Assembly (NCBI GenBank): GCA_020854785.1
Contig: JAHFZE010000025.1
Span: forward strand, 1 to 9,002
DNA from: Methanomethylovorans sp.
GTDB lineage: Archaea > Halobacteriota > Methanosarcinia > Methanosarcinales > Methanosarcinaceae
Direction: 5' to 3'
DNA length: 9,002 nucleotides
Part shown: piece after piece, positions 1-7,005 of the stretch
How positions within the stretch are numbered: position 1 is the first letter of the stretch
How the letters are laid out: each line of letters starts with the position of its first letter
The notes under the pieces: generated by a model
Seen by the model: the letters and a program-made list of their open reading frames with translations, nothing else
Databases searched by the model: none
What the model was told of the DNA's origin: nothing
Made by a program: the position numbers and the translations under genes

Positions 1-1
1 A

Positions 2-1027
2 TCTGATAAAAGACAGCTCTTCCTTAGATTTGCTGCATGCTTCGGGCAGTTTTTGATCAATCATGACATGACCATGTCCTACAAGAGTCTCCCGCTAAAG
101 ATGATCGAACTCACTCGCTACAGTTTCCGTAAGGAGCAGAGGGGGGAGCTTGTTGGTCTGCGTCGTCTGCGGGCATTCACTATGCCTGATATGCATACTC
201 TATGCTATGATATGGAGCAGGCTGTTTCCCAGTTCGACGAACAGTATAATATGTGTATCCGTATCCTGGAGCAAATTGGTATCAAGGTAGATGATTTTGA
301 GGTAGCTATCAGGTTCACAAGGGATTTCTATGAAGAGAACAAGGATTTCATCACCAATCTTGCCCGTACAGTGAACAAGCCTGTGCTAGTGGAGATGTGG
401 GATACAAGGTTCTTCTATTTCGTGCTCAAGTTCGAATTCAACTTTGTAGATGCCCTGGCAAAGGCAAGTGCTCTTTCCACAGTACAGATAGATGTGGAAA
501 ATGCTGAGCGTTATGATATCAGATACGTGGACATTGCCGGTGTGGAGCAGCGTCCTACAATACTGCACTGCTCTCCAAGTGGTGCTATCGAACGCTGTAT
601 CTACGGTCTCCTGGAAAAAGAGGCTATGAGGTCTGAGCGAGGTGAGGTCCCTATGCTTCCTGTATGGCTTTCTCCGACCCAGGTAAGGGTGATCCCAGTA
701 TCTGAAAAGCACCTTGGGTTCGCAAAACAGGTATCAGAGAAGCTTAATTGCCGTGTGGATATCGATGACAGGGAAGATACTGTGGGCAAGCGTATACGAG
801 AAGCAGGACGCGAATGGATCCCTTACGTGGTCGTCATCGGGGATAAAGAGGTCGAAACCGGCAAAATAAATGTGACCATACGGGCGGAATCCCAGGTCAA
901 TAGGCCGAAGACCATGGAAATGTCAACAGAAGAACTGGATTCCCGCATACAGGCAGAGATCGCTGGCTTACCGTACCGGGGTCTGCCTCTTGCAAAGATG
1001 CTCTCTCTGAGGCCAAAGTTCATATAA
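2..1027 (+). CDS. thrS: Threonyl-tRNA synthetase, archaeal type (C-terminal part; 5' end outside window)
   Basis: The product charges tRNA-Thr with threonine in the cytoplasm. The reading frame is open from base 2, so the gene enters from the left and only about 341 C-terminal residues are visible, roughly half of a full enzyme. Class II motif 2 is visible (TRYSFRKE followed by [15 protein letters not shown]), as is motif 3 ([11 protein letters not shown]). The three zinc ligands of the threonine site can be placed by aligning to the bacterial enzyme from memory: Cys at 38-40 (AACFGQF), His at 194-196 (PDMHT) and His at 566-568 (LHCSP). The anticodon-binding domain starts near 650 ([14 protein letters not shown]) and contains [15 protein letters not shown]. 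No internal start is needed; a TTG at 53 is only an artefact of the cut. It is followed after 1 nt by an acylphosphatase gene, so the two are probably co-transcribed. Identification is secure. Confidence 0.96.
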   Translation, partial: SDKRQLFLRFAACFGQFLINHDMTMSYKSLPLKMIELTRYSFRKEQRGELVGLRRLRAFTMPDMHTLCYDMEQAVSQFDEQYNMCIRILEQIGIKVDDFEVAIRFTRDFYEENKDFITNLARTVNKPVLVEMWDTRFFYFVLKFEFNFVDALAKASALSTVQIDVENAERYDIRYVDIAGVEQRPTILHCSPSGAIERCIYGLLEKEAMRSERGEVPMLPVWLSPTQVRVIPVSEKHLGFAKQVSEKLNCRVDIDDREDTVGKRIREAGREWIPYVVVIGDKEVETGKINVTIRAESQVNRPKTMEMSTEELDSRIQAEIAGLPYRGLPLAKMLSLRPKFI

Positions 1028-1028
1028 C

Positions 1029-1334
1029 ATGGTTCCTGAATACCCTTCCATGGATATTGGACACGTACTTGCCGAAGTCCATGTATGCGGAAGGGTACAG
1101 GGGGTCTTTTTCCGCCAGTTCACAAAGAACAATGCACAGGAACTTGGCATTGCAGGCTATGCTCGTAACCTCCCCGATGGTTGCGTACAGGTCCTGGCCG
1201 AAGGACCTAAGGAGTCTGTTGAACTGCTCTTGCAAAGGCTAAAAGCAGGTCCTCCTATGTCCCGCGTGGATTCACTGGACGTTGAATGGAAACAGGCTTC
1301 AGGTGAATTTACAGGCTTTGTTATAAGGCGGTAA
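1029..1334 (+). CDS. acyP: Acylphosphatase
   Basis: This is a small cytoplasmic enzyme that hydrolyses acyl phosphates to a carboxylate and phosphate. The family signature GRVQGVFFRQF is present with the phosphate-binding Arg at residue 29. The second signature GYARNLPDG carries the catalytic Asn at residue 47. The stretch DGCVQVLAEGP and the C-terminal FVIRR also fit the fold. As drawn it has 101 residues. The family is usually 90-95, so the in-frame ATG at 1050 (94 residues, giving Arg22 and Asn40) is a serious alternative start. Neither start has a strong ribosome-binding site; a TGAGG lies at 1008-1012 inside thrS. The gene begins 1 nt after the thrS stop, which suggests translational coupling. 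The physiological substrate in archaea is uncertain. Confidence 0.93.
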   Translation: MVPEYPSMDIGHVLAEVHVCGRVQGVFFRQFTKNNAQELGIAGYARNLPDGCVQVLAEGPKESVELLLQRLKAGPPMSRVDSLDVEWKQASGEFTGFVIRR

Positions 1335-1360
1335 GTACCTCAATATTCGGATGTAATGGA

Positions 1361-1384
1361 ATTTTCTTTACGATTAAACTATAT
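1361..1384 (+). promoter_or_regulatory. Possible acyP terminator T-run and thiI TATA element
   Basis: The 76-nt gap between acyP and thiI has a T-rich run (ATTTTCTTTA, 1361-1370) that could end the thrS-acyP transcript. Directly after it lies an AT-rich TTAAACTATAT (about 1374-1384) that could act as a TATA box for thiI, with a start near 1405 giving a nearly leaderless message. Both are weak matches, and read-through from thrS-acyP is equally possible. Confidence 0.3.
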
Positions 1385-1410
1385 CAGACTCATCAGAGAA
1401 CAGTGGGACG

Positions 1411-2580
1411 ATGAACAACATAGTAATTGTCAGATATGGGGAATTGGCGCTGAAAAGTCCTGGTGTCAGGAACCACTATGAAAAGATCCTTATGAGAAAT
1501 ATCTCAGCTATGCTTGATCAGCGCGGTGTGGAGTATTCAGGTCTGAGCCGGGAATGGGGGAGGATCTTTATCAAGACTTCCGATGAGAGGGCTGCGAATG
1601 CTGCAGCTGATGTGTTCGGCGTGGTGTCTGCATCATTTGCAACTGCTGTTGATGCAGATCTTGGTACCATATCGCGAAAATGTGCAGATATAGGTGCAGG
1701 GTTCATCGAAGAAGGAGATTCTTTTGCCATAAGGGCCCGCAGGACCGGCAATCATGATTTTTCTTCGCAGGACGTAGGACTGAAATGTGGGGATGCTGTG
1801 TGGGAGCGTTTGCTGTCAGCAGGCAAAACTCCGGTAGTGGATCTTACTACTCCGGATAAGGAAATTTTTGTAGAGGTACGCCAGAAGGAAGCTTATGTGT
1901 TCACGGAAAACTCCAGTGGTGTGGGTGGTCTTCCTCTGGGCACCCAGGGTAAAATGGTTGCCCTGGTGTCCGGAGGCATCGATTCTCCTGTAGCGGCCTG
2001 GCTCATGATGAAAAGAGGGGTTGAGATAATTCCGGTGTACTGCAGTAATGAGCCATTTGCCGATGATTCTACCAGGCAGCGTGCACTGGATAGTATAAGG
2101 GTGCTGCAGCAATGGGCACCTGGTCGTCCTTTCAGGATATATGAGATACCGCATGGTTGTTCCCTGAAGGCTTTTGTGGAGCAGTGTTCCAGGAACAAAA
2201 CATGTGTGCTGTGCAAAAGGACAATGTATCGGGTTGCTTATGAGGTAATGAAGCGTGAAGGTGCTACAGGTATAATCACAGGTTCATCTTTAGGGCAAGT
2301 GGCGTCCCAAACCTCTGCAAATATGTACGCAGAGCTTTATGGGCTTGCCATACCTCTCTACCATCCGTTGATATCTTTTGATAAAGCAGATATAATAGAT
2401 ATTGCAAGGAAGATAGGTTCTTATGATGTGTCTATCAGACCGGTGACATGTTGCTCGGCTGTACCGGAAAAACCTGAGACCAGGGCTGAGTATGATTCTC
2501 TGCTGGCTGAGGAGAGCAAAGTAGATATTGATGGTTTGGTAAGATCTTCTGTTTCAGGCGCAAAAGTATTCAGATTGTGA
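1411..2580 (+). CDS. thiI: tRNA uridine 4-sulfurtransferase ThiI, archaeal form without rhodanese domain
   Basis: ThiI puts sulfur on U8 of tRNA (4-thiouridine) by adenylating the base and then thiolating it. The 389-residue protein opens with the typical IVIVRYGELALKSPGVR and continues through NFLD and THUMP domains to about residue 165. The ATP-binding PP-loop is SGGIDSP at residues 187-193. The rhodanese domain of the E. coli enzyme is absent, as is usual in archaea. Instead there is C265-x-x-C268 and a C347-C348 pair. As I recall, Methanococcus maripaludis ThiI uses a CxxC and a later Cys at these positions to bind an iron-sulfur cluster needed for sulfur transfer, so the same mechanism is likely here. 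The ATG at 1411 begins directly at the conserved N-terminus; only a weak GTGG lies upstream. Following thrS, it fits a tRNA-function cluster. A hairpin and T-run follow the stop. Confidence 0.95.
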   Translation: MNNIVIVRYGELALKSPGVRNHYEKILMRNISAMLDQRGVEYSGLSREWGRIFIKTSDERAANAAADVFGVVSASFATAVDADLGTISRKCADIGAGFIEEGDSFAIRARRTGNHDFSSQDVGLKCGDAVWERLLSAGKTPVVDLTTPDKEIFVEVRQKEAYVFTENSSGVGGLPLGTQGKMVALVSGGIDSPVAAWLMMKRGVEIIPVYCSNEPFADDSTRQRALDSIRVLQQWAPGRPFRIYEIPHGCSLKAFVEQCSRNKTCVLCKRTMYRVAYEVMKREGATGIITGSSLGQVASQTSANMYAELYGLAIPLYHPLISFDKADIIDIARKIGSYDVSIRPVTCCSAVPEKPETRAEYDSLLAEESKVDIDGLVRSSVSGAKVFRL

Positions 2581-2590
2581 TCGATGTGTT

Positions 2591-2650
2591 CCTTCTGTGC
2601 AATATGCGCGAAGGTCTGAGCAGACTCACTGTTATCATCTTTTATTTAAG
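2591..2650 (+). terminator. Hairpin plus T-rich run after thiI
   Basis: Eleven bases after the thiI stop, CCTTC(2591-2595) pairs with GAAGG(2610-2614), and GTGC(2597-2600) with GCGC(2606-2609), allowing one G-U pair and one bulged U. The loop is AATAT. A smaller stem GTCTG/CAGAC follows at about 2614-2625, and then a T-rich stretch (TCTTTTATTT, 2639-2648). The position and form fit transcript termination for thiI, although archaea often need only the T-run. Confidence 0.5.
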
Positions 2651-2673
2651 TCTATTCTTTATGCAATTACGAT

Positions 2674-2692
2674 AATCATCATTATGATGATT
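2674..2692. repeat. 19-bp palindrome in thiI-arlDE-like spacer
   Basis: AATCATCAT and ATGATGATT form a perfect 9-bp inverted repeat around a single T. The centre is too tight for a full RNA hairpin (about 7 bp could form around a 5-nt loop), so a dimeric protein-binding site is an alternative. It lies about 55 bp upstream of a TATA box at 2747, a place where an archaeal activator or repressor could bind. Confidence 0.35.
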
Positions 2693-2746
2693 CTCGATTT
2701 TTACTATCTGGCATCTCTTATATCTCTCCACAACACTACAAAACCC

Positions 2747-2755
2747 TTATATATT
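2747..2755 (+). promoter_or_regulatory. TATA box upstream of candidate small RNA
   Basis: TTATATATT preceded by AAAACCC resembles an archaeal BRE plus TATA box. The usual spacing of about 25 bp puts transcription start near 2776, which is exactly the foot of the inverted repeat described as a candidate RNA. No convincing protein start lies within 200 nt downstream. Confidence 0.45.
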
Positions 2756-2775
2756 TTGATAACGTATGCACAGAT

Positions 2776-2905
2776 TAGGCGCACAGAGTAATAACAACAT
2801 GAATTTCTAGCACAAATTTCATCCTTTATCTCTCGTCCATTCCCTCAAATATCATGTGCGCCTGCTTCTAACTTCTTGTCAATGCAACTGATAATTTTGT
2901 TTTTC
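2776..2905 (+). ncRNA. Candidate structured small RNA
   Basis: AGGCGCACA (2777-2785) is perfectly complementary to TGTGCGCCT (2855-2863), a GC-rich 9-bp stem in an otherwise AT-rich spacer, extendable by one G-U pair. It would close a domain of about 87 nt. A TATA box at 2747-2755 predicts a start at the 5' foot of this stem, and a T-run (TTTTGTTTTT, 2895-2904) lies about 30 nt after the 3' arm. Promoter, stem and T-run together are what one expects of an independent small RNA. I do not recognise a known family, and the interior shows little strong pairing. It could also be a long untranslated leader of the 3037 gene, but that gene has its own nearer TATA box. Confidence 0.35.
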
Positions 2906-2967
2906 GTTAGTACTGCATGTTCGAGTGGCTACACTTATCATGAATATGAAAGAAGTCTACCAATAAG

Positions 2968-2987
2968 TTTTATATAAATACATGTAT
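2968..2987 (+). promoter_or_regulatory. Promoter of the ArlD/E-domain gene with adjacent palindrome
   Basis: GTTTTATATAAATA (2968-2980) is a good archaeal TATA box (core TTTATATAA, 2969-2977). It predicts transcription start near 2997-3003, giving a leader of about 35 nt before the ATG at 3037. Immediately downstream is the 10-bp palindrome ATACATGTAT (2978-2987). In archaea this position, between the TATA box and the start site, is a common repressor site, so it may be an operator. Confidence 0.55.
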
Positions 2988-3036
2988 AATTCATACTAAT
3001 TAATTTAAACTTACTAACATCTGAAGTTGAGACTCT

Positions 3037-5631
3037 ATGAGTAAATTTCCATGGGAACAGGCAGGCCAGAAGAAGGAAGGTGGAACAGATGGTGATGTCA
3101 ATGCTGCGCCAGGCATACCACCATTTGCCGCAGATGTTCCGAACTTAGACCTTTTCCAGAAAGCTTTTTCAGATAATGAAATACAGGAAACAAGCATTGC
3201 TTCTCCTGAAAAGAGCTTATCCTTTGAACCTTCTGCAGTATCTTCTCCTTTGTTCTCTATGGAAATGCCGGATCTATCTTCCCTTCAGTCTAAGCAGGAA
3301 ATACCAGGAGATACAACACCTCCTTTTATATTGGACGGAAAAGAAGGGGCATTGCCTCCTTTTTTATCTAAGGAGCCTCCAATGGCATTTCAGGGAGCTC
3401 CTTCATCTGAAGTGAAGAATACTCCAAAGGTGCAGACGACCAGTAAAAGGCCATTGCCTGTCTTTGAAATGGGGTCTTCTGATGATGACACCAAAGCTGG
3501 TGGATCGATCCCTTCTCCAGGGGGATCTGGAATTGACTCTATGGATGCTCCAATATTCCCTGTCCCATATCCAAATTTAAGTGGTCCAGGTCATTTTAGT
3601 TCACCACCATTCCCACAGCCAGCTGGAAATAATCCATCTCCCCAGTTCTCACCACTTGACACACCTGCGCAGCCAGTTCAATCAGCTGCTATTGTAGGTT
3701 CAGGTAATCCTTTAGATGCAGTTACTGGTCCTTCTCCATTTGCTGGCGATCCTTCTTCAGCTGATCCGTTTTCTGCTTCCCGTGATCCTTTCGTTCAGAG
3801 CAGTGGTCGGTCAGCTGCTGATCCTTTTGCAGCTCAGGCTAATCCCTTTGGTGCCTTTCCAGGCCCATACGCTCCTGTTCCTTTTCCCTCTTCGGGAGTG
3901 AACTCACCTTTTTCAGGCAATCCTTTCCCTGACTCGGTTGCTGCCATGACCGAGAAAAAAAAGGGAATTGGCAGCAAAATGGCTGACGTATCCGAAAACC
4001 TGGCAACGAGCATAGGTGAGCTGGCAAATTCCATTGTTACCAATGTTCGAAACCTATCTAAAGGTAAAAGTCTATTGGAAAAAATGGAGAAGATAAAGGA
4101 AGGCAATATCCTGGAAGATGAGGTTCCTCTGCAACTTTCTGCTTCTTCGGTACACAAAAGCGGAATACAGGCAAACGGAGGCGCATCTGCCTCTGTTCCA
4201 GATATGTCTCCTTTTGGTCCGGGGTCTTCAGGATCATCGCCTTTTGCACCACCTGGCGGTACAGAGAGCTTATCCCCTGCTGCCCCCATATTCCCGCAGG
4301 CAGATGTAGCTGATGGTCATGATATCAGGAGCTCGGATGATTTTGTAAAAGTTACTCCTGTGGAGAATCCATTGTACGATTTTCCGGAGGAACTTAAGCT
4401 CGATAACGGGCCCCAGCCATTCCTTTCCACTCACAGTGATATGGCCAAAGATCGCGAAGATGAGGACAAAGGCACAAAAGATACTGTATTTCCTATGGGA
4501 ACCCAGGATGTCCAAGATCGTGAAATGCCAGATATTGCTGCAATCATGAAGCAGAAACCATCCGGGATCCCCTATCAGCCTCAAAAAGCAACTGAAGCAA
4601 CTGAGGAGGTGCCTTTCTCTGCAGCTGCCACGAGTTCAAATGCACATGCTCCTGTCAGGTCCAGCGATCTTGATGAGATAAAGGAAAGGCTGGATTTGTC
4701 TGCAGGGAATATTTCCCAGGTCTATGGGATGTACGAGCAGCTTTCAGGAAATATGACCGTATTGGAGGATTCTGTACGATCTCTTCAAAATTCTTCTGAT
4801 GATGTGATGAAAGCAACGGGTATGAAATTCGATGACCTGGATGAGCGCGTAAGTAAGCTGGAGTCACACCTTTCTGGTATAGAACAACAGGTAGCTCATG
4901 TCCAGTCTGAGAATAAGAATATACTATCCGGTCTTTCCAGTATCGAGAAGCATATCTCTGAGCTTGTGGGTTCCTACACTGCTCTTGTTTCTAAAATGCA
5001 GGAAAACGCACAGGAAAATGATGATAATTTATCTGCTTTGTCCGGTAAGATCGCGTCAATGGAGAACGTGGTACCAAGAATTGCAAGTATGGAAAGGTCA
5101 GGTACGGAAACCTCTGCAGCTGTGCAGGATCTGAAGGGTAATGTTGCAAAGCTTGCAACTGATGTTCTAAACGTCTCTGCTTCGCAGCAGGAGATCAGGG
5201 ACGAGATGACGGAGCTTTCAAAATATGCGGAGGGCGAGCTCAAAAAGATAGGAGCCCGAGGGTACAAGGTAGCAGGCCAGAGCATACAGCTTGCACACAT
5301 AATGAAAAATTCCACCAGCATCAAGTTGTGTATGGAATGGCTTGAGTTCCTTATGGAGCTCGTGGGACGTAATAATCTTCCTGATATACTTTCTTATTAT
5401 GAGGAACTGGGCTGGATCACGGAGGAAGTCCGTATGGAACTCATGAGATATGCTGAAGGCATTGATTTCTATATGGAAAAACCCGACTGGAAGCTCAATC
5501 CGGATGACCATGTGAAATCCATCTGGTTCATTGAGAACCTCGCAGGGATAAAAGTGGACAAGAATAAGCTTTCAGTTATTGACCGGGATATTGAAAAAGT
5601 ACGCAAGGGTCCGGAGATGTATAACATCTGA
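3037..5631 (+). CDS. Very large ArlD/E (FlaD/E) archaellum-accessory domain protein with disordered PF-rich N-terminus
   Basis: The 864-residue protein has no signal peptide or membrane segment, so it is probably cytoplasmic. Residues 1-303 are Pro/Ser/Gly/Phe-rich and probably disordered, with many PF dipeptides. Residues 304-370 contain a basic, probably helical segment (EKKKGIGSKMADVSENLATS). A second Pro/Ser-rich and then acidic stretch runs to about 540. Residues 545-735 look like a long coiled coil. The C-terminal 120 residues match the ArlD/E domain: CMEWLEFLMELVGRNNLPDI and YYEELGWITEEV (from residue 787). In archaella, ArlC/D/E form a cytoplasmic ring linking the motor to chemotaxis proteins, and they are usually 150-400 residues. 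No archaellum, chemotaxis or motor gene is visible nearby. A role as a scaffold for an archaellum- or pilus-type machine is inferred. The start has a clear promoter but only a weak Shine-Dalgarno site. Confidence 0.8.
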   Translation: MSKFPWEQAGQKKEGGTDGDVNAAPGIPPFAADVPNLDLFQKAFSDNEIQETSIASPEKSLSFEPSAVSSPLFSMEMPDLSSLQSKQEIPGDTTPPFILDGKEGALPPFLSKEPPMAFQGAPSSEVKNTPKVQTTSKRPLPVFEMGSSDDDTKAGGSIPSPGGSGIDSMDAPIFPVPYPNLSGPGHFSSPPFPQPAGNNPSPQFSPLDTPAQPVQSAAIVGSGNPLDAVTGPSPFAGDPSSADPFSASRDPFVQSSGRSAADPFAAQANPFGAFPGPYAPVPFPSSGVNSPFSGNPFPDSVAAMTEKKKGIGSKMADVSENLATSIGELANSIVTNVRNLSKGKSLLEKMEKIKEGNILEDEVPLQLSASSVHKSGIQANGGASASVPDMSPFGPGSSGSSPFAPPGGTESLSPAAPIFPQADVADGHDIRSSDDFVKVTPVENPLYDFPEELKLDNGPQPFLSTHSDMAKDREDEDKGTKDTVFPMGTQDVQDREMPDIAAIMKQKPSGIPYQPQKATEATEEVPFSAAATSSNAHAPVRSSDLDEIKERLDLSAGNISQVYGMYEQLSGNMTVLEDSVRSLQNSSDDVMKATGMKFDDLDERVSKLESHLSGIEQQVAHVQSENKNILSGLSSIEKHISELVGSYTALVSKMQENAQENDDNLSALSGKIASMENVVPRIASMERSGTETSAAVQDLKGNVAKLATDVLNVSASQQEIRDEMTELSKYAEGELKKIGARGYKVAGQSIQLAHIMKNSTSIKLCMEWLEFLMELVGRNNLPDILSYYEELGWITEEVRMELMRYAEGIDFYMEKPDWKLNPDDHVKSIWFIENLAGIKVDKNKLSVIDRDIEKVRKGPEMYNI

Positions 5632-5700
5632 ATACTCAGCGGTCCTATTTCTTAATTATGGTATGTGGTAAGTAAGGATCAATAAAAAGAGAAACAGAAT

Positions 5701-5730
5701 AAAAAGTGGACCTGTGAAAGTTGTCACAGG
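5701..5730. terminator. Bidirectional terminator between convergent genes
   Basis: CCTGTGA (5711-5717) and TCACAGG (5724-5730) form a 7-bp stem with a 6-nt loop. On the minus strand the stem overlaps the TGA stop of the upstream membrane protein gene and is followed by TCCACTTTTTATTC, a good T-run. On the plus strand it is followed by TTATTTT. It lies between two converging genes and could stop both. Confidence 0.55.
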
Positions 5731-6326
5731 TTATTTTCGATCTCTTCTACGCTCGCATCCTGAACTTTCATCTCAGGTGCTGCACTTGTTACCATGGGGA
5801 GTGCGAGGACAAGCATTAGCATTGAGAAGGGCATTGTAAGAATGGTCCCGATCCATATTGCGCTGCCTATTGCATTGAGGATCATGACAACTACTACAAG
5901 CACTATTGTGTCCTGGGGGTTGGCCTTAGCTATCTCATAGCTCTCCTTCAGGGAATCCACAGCACCAGTACCCTTGACCACCATCAATGGCAGTGCATAT
6001 AGGAAAAGTATCGCGAAAGCTATGCTGATTATTATGCCCGGGATGACCAGCAGCAAGAACCCTATAAATATGGGGATCATAATTATAAGGAACAGTATCC
6101 AGCTCTGTATGAACTTATCTGGCTTGAACCCTGCAAAGACATCAGCTATCTCTACGGTCTCCCCTCTGGCTCCCTTTGCAGCCATGTGGGCAAGACCATA
6201 GGCCAAAGGAGCGGATGTTATAACGATTATCGATCCAAAGATCGTAATAAGCGCACCAATGATATATGCAACCAGATTCTTCTGGAAGATTTCCCAACTA
6301 TCTTTTAAGAGAGTTTCTATCTCCAT
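5724..6326 (-). CDS. Small multi-pass membrane protein, paralogue A
   Basis: This 200-residue protein has about five or six hydrophobic segments. One is near residues 17-48, two long ones span about 72-116 and contain a VIPGI turn, and two more span about 141-182. A soluble N-terminus begins MEIETLLKDSW and a loop reads RGETVEIADVFAGF. The layout resembles broad families of bacterial and archaeal membrane proteins with an IPGI motif and an F-x-G-F loop (DUF975 or GlpQ membrane-domain type); no function is known and I cannot place it firmly. The ATG at 6326 is fixed by a strong AGGAGG (6334-6339) 7 nt upstream. The next gene on this strand is a close paralogue: the first 68 residues align without gaps with 46 identities. 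A TATA box at about 6381-6389 gives this copy its own promoter. Confidence 0.85.
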   Translation of the reverse strand: MEIETLLKDSWEIFQKNLVAYIIGALITIFGSIIVITSAPLAYGLAHMAAKGARGETVEIADVFAGFKPDKFIQSWILFLIIMIPIFIGFLLLVIPGIIISIAFAILFLYALPLMVVKGTGAVDSLKESYEIAKANPQDTIVLVVVVMILNAIGSAIWIGTILTMPFSMLMLVLALPMVTSAAPEMKVQDASVEEIENNL

Positions 6327-6380
6327 AATGTCGCCTCCTATAGATAATATTATTGTCTAATATAAATATAATCGGATGGT

Positions 6381-6389
6381 ATTTATATC
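6381..6389 (-). promoter_or_regulatory. TATA box for membrane protein A
   Basis: Read on the minus strand this is GATATAAAT inside AGATATAAATACC. It predicts a start near 6358 and a leader of about 30 nt that includes the AGGAGG ribosome-binding site. A second AT-rich match at 6361-6370 is possible but would leave almost no leader. Confidence 0.45.
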
Positions 6390-6391
6390 TA

Positions 6392-6414
6392 TTCTAAAAA
6401 ATAAATAACAAAAG
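6392..6414 (-). terminator. Oligo-T terminator after membrane protein B
   Basis: On the minus strand the sequence after the stop of the 6439-7005 gene reads CCTTTTGTTATTTATTTTTTAG, a T-rich run without a stable hairpin. This is the typical form of an archaeal terminator. It sits between the two paralogues and supports separate transcription. Confidence 0.45.
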
Positions 6415-6438
6415 GTTTCCCTTTCTATTATGCCTGTC

Positions 6439-7005
6439 TCATTCCTCTATATAGGCCGCTGGCTGACCGTTGCCTGCCAGGTTCTTTGCAGTAAGGGTAT
6501 ATCCTATCTGGCTAAGCGGGAATGTGATAAGCGCACCGATCACTATAAGGCTGCCAATGAAGTTGAGCGCAAAGAATACGAGGAACACGATCACGGTTTC
6601 CACAGGATATTTTTGTATCAGTTCAAAATTCTCCTTGAGAGCATCTGCTCCTTTGTATCCTCGCATGACCAGCAATGGCAAAGCATAGATCAGCAGTATT
6701 GCAACAATACCTCCGACCCTTCCCAGCAGCATGGAACCTGCGATCATCAGCACCAGATAGATGATGACGACAATCCAGCTTTGCACAAAGGCTCCGGGTA
6801 CTTTGAACCCTGCGAATACGTCGTTTATCTCGACCTTTTCCCCTCTGATCCCTTTGACTGCCATATATGTGACACCATAGAACAATGGTGCTATGGTCAC
6901 AATAAGTATTGATCCTATTCCTGCTATAAGCGTACCGACAATAAATGCAACAATGTTCTTCTGGAAGACATCCCAGCTATCTTTCAAAAGTTTCTCAATT
7001 TCCAC
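6439..7005 (-). CDS. Small multi-pass membrane protein, paralogue B
   Basis: This 188-residue paralogue of the next gene downstream on the same strand shares MEIE-LLKDSW, FQKN, the APL-YG segment and the DVFAGFK loop. It diverges most in the middle, where GRVGGIVAILL replaces the VIPGI turn, and in the C-terminal tail (NGQPAAYIEE). About five hydrophobic segments are visible, so it is an integral membrane protein of unknown function. The start is a GTG at 7005. It lies 8 nt after a strong AGGAGG (7014-7019), and it reproduces the MEIE N-terminus of paralogue A. A nearer ATG at 7008-7010 is out of frame. Paralogue A follows after a 112-nt spacer holding a T-run and a TATA box. The pair looks like a tandem duplication. 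Confidence 0.83.
   Translation of the reverse strand: MEIEKLLKDSWDVFQKNIVAFIVGTLIAGIGSILIVTIAPLFYGVTYMAVKGIRGEKVEINDVFAGFKVPGAFVQSWIVVIIYLVLMIAGSMLLGRVGGIVAILLIYALPLLVMRGYKGADALKENFELIQKYPVETVIVFLVFFALNFIGSLIVIGALITFPLSQIGYTLTAKNLAGNGQPAAYIEE

Noticed and set aside
1335..1410. Riboswitch upstream of thiI
   Set aside because: The gap is 76 nt, with no thiamine-type or other recognisable conserved core and no strong pairing; ThiI here most likely acts in tRNA thiolation.
2597..2791. 64-codon plus-strand frame in the thiI downstream spacer with one Ile-rich hydrophobic stretch
   Set aside because: It begins inside the thiI terminator hairpin at a GTG without ribosome-binding site, its hydrophobic run is just AT-rich sequence, and it runs through a TATA box.
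3716..3901. Leu-rich plus-strand frame in the low-complexity region
   Set aside because: It is a frame-shifted reading of the repeated CCTTTT-type codons of the PF motifs.
3834..4289. 151-codon minus-strand frame within the ArlD/E-like gene
   Set aside because: It is explained by the Pro/Ser/Gly-rich composition of the plus-strand gene; there is no promoter or ribosome-binding site, and the plus frame continues into a recognisable domain.
6430..6912. 160-codon plus-strand frame opposite membrane protein B
   Set aside because: Its residues are rich in His, Gln, Cys and Tyr, as expected for the antisense of a hydrophobic protein; it has no ribosome-binding site, while the minus-strand gene has a promoter, a strong site and a paralogue.
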